Assembly (NCBI RefSeq): GCF_001665785.1
Contig: NZ_LZSO01000012.1
Span: forward strand, 248,001 to 312,000
DNA from: Mycolicibacterium peregrinum
GTDB taxonomy: Bacteria; Actinomycetota; Actinomycetes; Mycobacteriales; Mycobacteriaceae
Length of the DNA stretch: 64,000 nucleotides
Reading direction: 5' to 3'
The first letter of the stretch is position 1. Each line of letters opens with the position of its first letter. The position numbers were made by a program, and so were the translations under genes. Below the pieces are notes generated by a model. The model was not told where the DNA came from, ran no database searches, and worked only from the letters and a program-made list of their open reading frames with translations. Positions 17,742 through 25,800 of this stretch are shown here, piece by piece.

Positions 17742-18484
17742 CCGGGCCGGATACCCAGATCACCGTCAAGCCCTGGGTCAAGCGTTATCCAGGGTCCCAA
17801 AGTTCAACAGCCACACTGGTTTTCCCGCACGCCGGGGGAGCGGCCGTGGCCTACCGGGGATTCGGAACGGCACTGGCCGCGGCCGGCTCCGATGCCTATG
17901 TCATGCAGTACCCGCAGCGCGGCGACCGGCTGTCGCATCCGGCGGCGCCCACGGTGGAAGATCTCGCCAGGGATCTGTTCGATGCCGGCGACTGGGCCGG
18001 GGTCGGGTCGCTCCGGCTGTTCGGACACTGCATGGGCGCCGTGGTGGCCTTCGAATTCGCCCGGATCGCCGAACGCAACGGCGTGGGGATCGACGCCCTG
18101 TGGGCGTCGGCCAGCGAGGCGCCGTCGGCCGTGGCCGCCGCGCCCACACTGCCGATGGCCGAGTCCGAGATCATCGCTGAGATGGTCGATCTCGGCGGCA
18201 CCGATGAGGCGCTGCTCGCCGACGACGACTTCGTCGAACTACTGCTGATGGCGGTGCGTGCCGACTACAGCGCCTTCAACCGCTACGCGTGCAACGCCGA
18301 CGTGACGATCGCCGCGGACATCTACGCACTGGGCGGAGAAAGTGACCACCGCATCAGTGAGGACATGTTGCGGCGCTGGGAAACCCACACCACCGGTGCG
18401 TACACCTGCTCGATGTTCGACGGCGGGCATTTCTACCTCAACACCCAGCTCGAGGACGTGGCGGAGCTGGTGAATGAGCTCTAG
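17738..18484 (+). CDS. mbtT: Free-standing type II-like thioesterase, detached MbtB TE
   Basis: 248 aa alpha/beta-hydrolase thioesterase. It is collinear with the C-terminal thioesterase domain of M. tuberculosis MbtB: it begins VKPWVKRYPGS where MbtB has its A-PCP/TE linker, then LVFPHAGGAAVAYRGF, QYPQRGDRLSHPA, FGHCMGAVVAFEFARIAERNGV, and ends with the catalytic His in FDGGHFYLN. The nucleophile elbow reads GHCMG, so Cys98 replaces the usual serine; the same motif is present in M. tuberculosis MbtB. Likely role: hydrolytic proofreading or release on the mycobactin line. The GTG start overlaps the orphan A-domain stop by 4 bases, and its end overlaps mbtC by 11 bases. Confidence 0.88.
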   Translation: MTGPDTQITVKPWVKRYPGSQSSTATLVFPHAGGAAVAYRGFGTALAAAGSDAYVMQYPQRGDRLSHPAAPTVEDLARDLFDAGDWAGVGSLRLFGHCMGAVVAFEFARIAERNGVGIDALWASASEAPSAVAAAPTLPMAESEIIAEMVDLGGTDEALLADDDFVELLLMAVRADYSAFNRYACNADVTIAADIYALGGESDHRISEDMLRRWETHTTGAYTCSMFDGGHFYLNTQLEDVAELVNEL

Positions 18485-19802
18485 CCGCCAGCTTCCCGGA
18501 CCTGACGGCAGTGATCCGGTGGTGATCGTGGGGATGGCCCTCGAGGCGCCGGGCGGAATCGAAACTGCCGACGACTACTGGTCGCTGCTGACCGAGCAGC
18601 GCGAAGCCCTCGGCCGATTCCCCGCCGACCGCGGTTGGTCCGTTCGCGAACTGTTCGACGGTTCGCGCCGCGACGGGTTCAAGCGTATCCATGACCTGGG
18701 CGGATTCCTCTCCAGCGCAGCGACATTCGACCCGGCCTTCTTCGGGATCTCGCCGCGTGAGGCGGTGGCGATGGATCCTCAGCAACGCATCGGGCTGCGG
18801 CTCGCGTGGCGTGCGCTGGAGAACAGCGGCATCAACCCCGATGATCTGGCCGGGCACGACGTGGGTTGCTACGTCGGTGCATCGGGCCTGGAGTACGGGC
18901 CGGCGCTGTCGGAGTTCTCCCACCACAGCGGGCATCTGATCACCGGTACCTCGCTGGGCGTCATCTCCGGCCGGATCGCCTACACGCTGGATCTGTGCGG
19001 TCCGGCACTCACCATCGACACCTCGTGCTCGTCGGCGTTGACGGCGTTCCACACCGCCGTGGTCGCGGTCCGCGCCGGCGACTGCGACATGGCGCTGACC
19101 GGCGGGGTCTGCGTCATGGGTACCCCCGGGTACTTCGTGGAGTTCTCCAAGCAGCACGCGCTGTCCGACGACGGACACTGCCGGCCGTACAGCGCACACG
19201 CCAGTGGCACGGTCTGGGCCGAAGGGGCGGCGATGTTCGTCCTGCAACGCAAATCGGCGGCCGTACGAAACGGTCGGCGAATCCTGGCCGAGGTGCGCGC
19301 CACCGCGGTGAACCAGGACGGCCGGACCACCGGTCTGACCGCACCCAGCGGCGCCGCGCAGCAGCGGTTGTTCGCCAAGGCGATCGAGCAGGCCGCCGTG
19401 CGCCCGGAGGACGTCGGCATGATCGAGGGCCACGGCACCGGGACCCGACTCGGTGACCGGACCGAATTACGTTCTTTGGCACAGACATACGGCGCCACGG
19501 AACCCGGATCCGGCGCGCTGTTGGGCTCGGTGAAATCCAACGTCGGGCACTCGCAGGCGGCCGCAGGCGGGCTCGGCCTGGCGAAGGTGATCCTGGCGGC
19601 CGAGCGTGCGGCCATCCCGGCCACCCTGCACGTCGACGAGGTCAGCCGGGAGATCGACTGGGACAGCCAAGGTCTGCGGCTGGCCACCAAGCTCACCCAA
19701 TGGCCCGCGGTCAACGGTCAGCGCATCGGCGCGGTCTCGGCCTTCGGCATGAGCGGCACCAACGCACACGCGATCGTTGCGGTTCCCGAGGCCGCGGCAT
19801 GA
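18474..19802 (+). CDS. mbtC: Polyketide synthase ketosynthase MbtC
   Basis: Single ketosynthase domain protein, 442 aa (444 in M. tuberculosis). Active-site motifs are complete: DTSCSSAL with the nucleophile near Cys185, EGHGTGTRLGD with the first catalytic His, and KSNVGHSQAAAG with the second. Together with MbtD it elongates the siderophore chain by a malonate unit that becomes the short beta-hydroxy acid linking the two lysine parts of mycobactin. Overlaps the thioesterase gene upstream and mbtD downstream (ATGA), inside one iron-regulated transcription unit. Confidence 0.95.
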   Translation: MSSSRQLPGPDGSDPVVIVGMALEAPGGIETADDYWSLLTEQREALGRFPADRGWSVRELFDGSRRDGFKRIHDLGGFLSSAATFDPAFFGISPREAVAMDPQQRIGLRLAWRALENSGINPDDLAGHDVGCYVGASGLEYGPALSEFSHHSGHLITGTSLGVISGRIAYTLDLCGPALTIDTSCSSALTAFHTAVVAVRAGDCDMALTGGVCVMGTPGYFVEFSKQHALSDDGHCRPYSAHASGTVWAEGAAMFVLQRKSAAVRNGRRILAEVRATAVNQDGRTTGLTAPSGAAQQRLFAKAIEQAAVRPEDVGMIEGHGTGTRLGDRTELRSLAQTYGATEPGSGALLGSVKSNVGHSQAAAGGLGLAKVILAAERAAIPATLHVDEVSREIDWDSQGLRLATKLTQWPAVNGQRIGAVSAFGMSGTNAHAIVAVPEAAA

Positions 19803-22800
19803 GCGAAGCCGACGCATTGCCGGACGGGCGTACCCCGGTCCTGCTCAGTGCACACGCCGAGGAACTGATCGGAACCGACTCCGCGGCCATCCTGCGCTAT
19901 CTCGACACCCGTCCCGAGGTGAGTGCGGATGACGTCGCCGCGACCCTGCGATCCACCCGGCGCCTGCGCCGCCACCGTGCTGTGGTCCGGGCCGCCGACC
20001 GCGATGAACTCGCCGCGGGCCTGCGTGCGTTGGCCGACGGCGCGGACCATCCGCTGGTCACCCGGGCGCAAGGGGGATCACCGGGATCAAGTTCGGGTGC
20101 CCGCATTGCCTTTGTGTTCCCCGGCCAGGGCAGTCAGTGGCCGTCGATGGGGGTACAGGCCTACGAGCGGCTTCCTGCTTATCGGTCCGAGGTCGACAGG
20201 TGTGCCGCGCAGTTCGAGGCTGCCGGCGCCGCTTCGCCGCTGGATTACCTTCTGGCCGAGCCGGATTCGGCTGCAGTCACCAATGATTTCTCCCAGGTGC
20301 AGATCCAGGGCGCTCAGTTCGTCCACGGTGTGGCGCTGGCCCGGGTGTGGCGGTCCTGCGGTGTGCTGCCCGATATCACCGTCGGTCACAGCCTCGGCGA
20401 GATCGGCGCGGCCTACGTCGCCGGCACCATCACCCTGTCCGACGCAGTGGCCGTGGTGATCGCCCGCGCCACCGTGTTGGACCGGTTGACCGGGCCCTAC
20501 CGCGTCGCGGTCCTCGGAATCACGCCCGAGGAAGCCTCGAAGGTGATCGCCGAAACCCCGGGTTGGCTGGAACTGTCGGTGGTGAACTCCCGTTCATCGG
20601 TGGCGGTGTCGGGGGAGACCGACGCGGTGGCCGCAGCGGTGGCGACCGTGGCCGGGCGCGGAGCATTCGCCAAAGAGATCGAGATGTGGTTCCCGGCGCA
20701 CACCACTGCGCTGGACAGGGCGCGGGGAGAGCTCGAATCACTGCTTCCCTCCGCAGGATTCGCTGAATCACCGGTGCAGTTCATCGGCTCGGCCACCGCC
20801 GACGTGGTGGCGGCCGGAACCGGATTCGCCGACTACTGGTACACCAACCTGCGCAGTACGGTGCGCTTCGACCGCGCCATCGAGATGGCTGCGCGGCGCG
20901 GCGCCCGGATCTTCGTCGAACTCTCCGCACATCCGGCGCTGCTGTTCGCGATGGGCGATCTGCTCGACGACGCGGCCGAACTCACCGGCGGGCCGGTGGT
21001 GATGGTGGGATCGGGCCGGCGCGACGAACCGGTCACCGACCGGCTCAGCGCCAACATCGTCTCCGTCGCGATGGCCGACACCGGCTACCGCTGGAGCGAT
21101 CTCCCGAACCATGCCGCCGAGTCGCTGCGCGACTTTCCGTTCGCGCCGATGCGCGCCGAACACCTCTGGGCCACAGCACAACCGCTGCCACCGGTCGCGG
21201 GCTTGACGGTGGGCGTCGAGCATTGGCAGAACCACGGCCTCCCCGCCGCGCCTGCCGGGCGGCGCCGGATCGCGGTGCTCGACCTGGCCGCCGGACGGGG
21301 GCCGGCCGCCACGCTGCACCGTGCAGTCGAGGAGATGGACGCAACCACTGCTGTCGCCCCCGCCGACGCCGACCTGCTGGTCGTGGTCGCGCCGGTGTCC
21401 GAGCACGACGATGCAGTGGCGGCTGCAGAATCTCTGAGCCGCCGCGTCGATAAGGGGCTACTGGGTTATGTCGGGGCGATCTCGCCGGAGACCCGCGATG
21501 TATGGCTGGTCACCGTCGCAGGTGAAACCGTCGGCGACGGAGCGCAGCGCCCACGGCCCGAGGCCGCCGCACTGGCGGCGATGCACCGTAGCCTGAGCTA
21601 CGAGCATCCCGACCAGACCTTCCGCCACCTGGATCTGGCCGAATCGGCCATCGATCCCGCCACCGCGGTGACTGCGATCACCGCAATGCTGACCGATGCC
21701 GCGGACATCGCCTTGCGGGGCAACGGTTCCGCACTTGAGGTCTGGCACCGTGGGATGCGCGATGACACCTCCGATGCCCGGTCCTGGACCGCCGGATCGG
21801 GGGTGTTCGACGAGGTGGTCATCACCGGCGGAGCAGGGGCGGTGGGTCTGCACCATGCCCGTCACCTGGCCGGGCAGGGGGCCCGGCGCATCGTGCTGCT
21901 CAGCCGCAGCGGCCTCGATGACACGCAACTGGCCGCGCTTTCCGCCACCGGCACCGAGATCGTCGCTCCCCGGTGCGATCTCACTGACCCGGCGCAGATC
22001 GCCGCGACGGTCGCCGAATTGGCGGTCGGCCCGGCATCACTGGTGATCCATGCGGCCGCGTCCGCCACGATCGGCGCCGGCGACGAGCTGACCGGTGCAA
22101 CGGTGCGGGATACCTTTGCGGCCAAGGTGAGCGGACTGGCCAACCTGGCCGCGGCCTGGCCGATGCGCCCGGATGCCCGAATCGTGTTGTGCTCCTCGGT
22201 GTCCGGGTTGTGGGGCGGGTATGGCCACGCCGCATACTCTGCGGCCAACCGGCTGGTCGACGCCCTCGGTGCGCAGCTGCGGGAACACGGTCGGCGCTGC
22301 ACGTCGGTGCGATGGGGACTGTGGCCGGGAGACGGCATCATCGATTCCGGTGAGATCCGCCGGGTCGAGCGGTCGGGCCTGCGAGCCATGGCGCCCGACC
22401 GGGCAGTGGAGGCCGGGCTGCGTGATTACCCGGCCGATCCGCTGGTGTTCACGGCCGACGCGGAACGACTGCGGACCTTCCTCGGTGCCGCGGCCCAACC
22501 CGTTCCGGTTGTCGACACTGCCGAGGCTCCGCTCGAGGACGCTTCCGAAGCGGCCGATGCCACCGGCGCGATGCGGATCGCGCTCGGTGCGGTGTTGAAG
22601 CTCGACGACACCACCGGGCTGGATCTCGACGCGTCCCTGCTGGATCTCGGCGTCGACTCGCTGCTCGCGATCGACCTACGTAAGAAGCTCAAGAAGGCCA
22701 CCGGCCGTGCCGTGCCGCTGGCCACCATCCTCGGTGGCGCCACCGCTGCCGAAGTGATCGAGCATTTGGAAAGACCTGAAAAGGAAGCATTTTCGCGTGA

Positions 22801-22804
22801 CTGA
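19799..22804 (+). CDS. mbtD: Polyketide synthase MbtD (AT-KR-ACP)
   Basis: 1001 aa (1004 in M. tuberculosis), started at the ATG overlapping the mbtC stop (ATGA). Acyltransferase: VFPGQGSQW then GHSLGEIGAAY (Ser near 197-198) and WFPAHTTAL, consistent with malonyl transfer. A central less conserved region follows, then a ketoreductase with VVITGGAGAVGLHHARHLAG near 676-695 and an SSVSGLWGGYGHAAYSAAN active site. The C-terminal carrier domain has LLDLGVDSLLAIDLRKKLKK (Ser near 953). Supplies the AT, KR and ACP functions that MbtC lacks. Confidence 0.94.
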   Translation: MSEADALPDGRTPVLLSAHAEELIGTDSAAILRYLDTRPEVSADDVAATLRSTRRLRRHRAVVRAADRDELAAGLRALADGADHPLVTRAQGGSPGSSSGARIAFVFPGQGSQWPSMGVQAYERLPAYRSEVDRCAAQFEAAGAASPLDYLLAEPDSAAVTNDFSQVQIQGAQFVHGVALARVWRSCGVLPDITVGHSLGEIGAAYVAGTITLSDAVAVVIARATVLDRLTGPYRVAVLGITPEEASKVIAETPGWLELSVVNSRSSVAVSGETDAVAAAVATVAGRGAFAKEIEMWFPAHTTALDRARGELESLLPSAGFAESPVQFIGSATADVVAAGTGFADYWYTNLRSTVRFDRAIEMAARRGARIFVELSAHPALLFAMGDLLDDAAELTGGPVVMVGSGRRDEPVTDRLSANIVSVAMADTGYRWSDLPNHAAESLRDFPFAPMRAEHLWATAQPLPPVAGLTVGVEHWQNHGLPAAPAGRRRIAVLDLAAGRGPAATLHRAVEEMDATTAVAPADADLLVVVAPVSEHDDAVAAAESLSRRVDKGLLGYVGAISPETRDVWLVTVAGETVGDGAQRPRPEAAALAAMHRSLSYEHPDQTFRHLDLAESAIDPATAVTAITAMLTDAADIALRGNGSALEVWHRGMRDDTSDARSWTAGSGVFDEVVITGGAGAVGLHHARHLAGQGARRIVLLSRSGLDDTQLAALSATGTEIVAPRCDLTDPAQIAATVAELAVGPASLVIHAAASATIGAGDELTGATVRDTFAAKVSGLANLAAAWPMRPDARIVLCSSVSGLWGGYGHAAYSAANRLVDALGAQLREHGRRCTSVRWGLWPGDGIIDSGEIRRVERSGLRAMAPDRAVEAGLRDYPADPLVFTADAERLRTFLGAAAQPVPVVDTAEAPLEDASEAADATGAMRIALGAVLKLDDTTGLDLDASLLDLGVDSLLAIDLRKKLKKATGRAVPLATILGGATAAEVIEHLERPEKEAFSRD

Positions 22805-25800
22805 CATGGTTAGTGCCGATTCGGCAGCCCCCCGCACCTCCCACGCGCGTCTGGAGCTGATGCGGCGCAGGCTTGCCGAGCGGGGCCTCGCGTCAGCATC
22901 GGGGGAGTCCGGGCAGGGGGACGCAGGCGCCGCGAGCGCGCCGGTCGATCCCACCGTGCTCTCGGACGGGCAGCGGCGGATGTGGTTCGTGCAGGGTTTC
23001 GATCCGAGCGGGGTCCTGCTCAACATCTGCCTGTCCTACCGGCTCGACGGCGTGATCGACGCCGAGCGGCTGCACGACGCGCTGATTGCGGTGGCGAGGC
23101 GGCATCCGATCCTGCGCACCACCTACCGAGCCGACGAGAACGGCGAGCCGACGGCGGCGGTGCACGATGACCTGACCCCAGGGTGGACGGTGCACGACCT
23201 GTCCGACAAGTCCGAGCGGGCGCGCAAGCTGCGCCTCGAGGTGCTGGCTCAGCGTGAATTCGGCACCGCCTTTGACCTTGGTAGCGACTCGCCGGTGCGC
23301 ATCACGCTTATCAAGACCGGCCCGAGCGAACACGTGATGCTGCTCGTGGCGCATCACATCGCCTGGGACGACGGCTCGTGGCGGGTGTTCTTCACCGACC
23401 TGACCCGGGCGTACAGCGGGGCGCAGCTCGCCGAGACACCGCTCGTGCCGGTATCCGAGGCTCCGGACGGTGATGCGGATCTGGCGTACTGGCGCGAGGT
23501 GCTGGCCGCTCCGCCGGAGCCGTTGGAGCTCCCGGGCCCCGCGGGTTCGGTGGTGCCCAGCGGTTTTCGTTCCCAACGCAGCACGGTCCGATTGTCCGCC
23601 GAGACCGTCCGGCAGGTGGCGGCACTGGCCCGCGACACCGGGGCCACCCCCTACATGGTGTTGCTCGCGGCGTTCGGTGCACTCATCCACCGCTACACCC
23701 ACACCGACGACTTCCTGGTCGCTACCCCGGTTCTGAACCGCGACACCGACGAAACCATCGGCTACTACGGCAACACGGTGGCGATGCGACTGCGACCACA
23801 GGCCACGCTCGGATTCCGAGAACTGGTCGAGGCCACGCGCGACACCGCGATCGGTGCCTTCACACATCAGCGGGTCAACCTCGACCGGGTGGTGGCCGAA
23901 CTCAACCCGGACCGGCGCCACGGTGCCGAGCGGATGACACGGGTGAGCTTCGGGTTCCGCGAGCCCGACGGCGGCGGCTTCCGCCCGGACGGCGTGACGT
24001 GCGAACGTGCCGAGCTGCGCGGCCAACACACCCAGCTGCCCTTGGGTTTCATGGTCGAACTGGACGCCGAGGGTGCGGTGGTGGAGGCCGAACATCTCAC
24101 CGAGGTGCTGGATGCCGATCTCGCCGCCCAGATGCTGCGGCACTTCGCCGTGCTGCTCGACAGTGCGCTCGCCGAGCCAGACCGGCCGCTGGCCGCGCTG
24201 GACCTGTTCACCGCCGAGGACGCCGAGTGGCTGCGTGCGGTGTCAACCGGCGAACAGTTCGACACGCCCGCAACCACATTGGGCGCTCTCGTCACAGAGC
24301 AGGCCGCCCGTACCCCCGATGCCATCGCAGTCGTCTACGAGGGCCGCCACTACACCTATCGCGAGATCAACGAGTCGGCGAACCGGTTGGCGCACTGGCT
24401 GATCGCGCAGGGCATCGGCACCGAGGACCGGGTGGCGGTGCTCCTGGAGAAGTCGCCCGAGCTGGTCATCACGGCACTGGGCATCGTCAAGGCCGGTGCG
24501 GTGTACCTGCCGGTGGACCCGACCTACCCCGAGGACCGACTCACCTACATTCTCTCCGACTCCGACCCGAAAACCATTCTGCGCCAGCCGGTCGACGGCC
24601 TGGAGAACTATCCGGCCACCGATCCCACCGACGCCGAGCGGATCCGCCCGCTGCGTCCCGACAACACCGCGTATCTGATCTACACCTCGGGATCCACCGG
24701 CCTGCCCAAGGGCGTACCGGTGCCGCACCGGCCGATCGCGGAGTACTTCGTCTGGTTCGGTGGCGATTACGAGGTCACCGAGGACGAACGCCTGCTGCAG
24801 GTGGCCTCGCAGAGCTTCGACGTGTCGATCGGTGAGATCTTCGGCATGCTGGCCGCCGGTGCACGCCTGGTGATCCCGAAGCCGGGCGGTCTGGGCGACA
24901 TCGGCTATCTCACCGATCTGCTGCGCAACGAGGGCATCACCTCGATGCACTTCGTCCCGTCATTGCTCGGGCTGTTCCTGTCGCTGCCCGGTGTCAACGA
25001 GTGGCGCACACTGCAGCGCGTGCCGATCGGTGGCGAGGCGTTGCCCGGCGAGATCGCCGACAAGTTCCTCGCCACCTTCGATTCCCTGCTGCACAATTTC
25101 TACGGACCCACCGAAACGGTGCTCAACTGCACCCGTTACAAGGTGGAGGGCAAGCAGGGGTCCCGGATCGTGCCGATCGGCACGCCGAAGATCAACACCA
25201 CGATCTATCTGCTCGACGACGCGCTGCAGCCCGTTCCGGTCGGTGTGATCGGCGAGATCTACATCGGCGGAACACATGTCGCGCACGGGTATCACGACCG
25301 CCCACGACTCACCGCGGAACGGTTCGTCGCCGACCCGTTCAATCCCGGCGGACGGATGTACCGGTCCGGCGACCTGGCCCGGCGCAACGCCGACGGTGAC
25401 ATCGAGTTCGTCGGCCGCGCCGACGAGCAGGTCAAGGTCCGTGGCTTCCGAATCGAACTGGGTGAGGTCTCCTCGGCCATTTCCGTCGACCCGTCGGTGG
25501 GGCAGGCGGTGGTGGTCGTGAGCGACCTGCCGTCGCTGGGCAAGAGCCTGGTCGCCTACATCACGCCGGCCGCCGGCGCCGAGCGGGTGGAGATCGACCG
25601 CATCCGGGCCAGGGTCACCGCCGCGCTGCCCGAATACATGATCCCGGCAGCGTTCGTCGAGCTGGCCGAGATCCCGATCACTGCGCACGGCAAGATCGAT
25701 CGGCGGGCACTGCCCGAACCGGAGATCCGGTCGGCCACCGAATTCCGCGCGCCGGACACCGAAACCGAACACGAGATCGTTGCCCTGTTCGGTGAACTGC

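Noticed and set aside
18474..19802. MbtC as a second aromatic PKS
   Set aside because: It is a lone ketosynthase with clear MbtC identity and works with MbtD; it has no AT, KR or ACP of its own.
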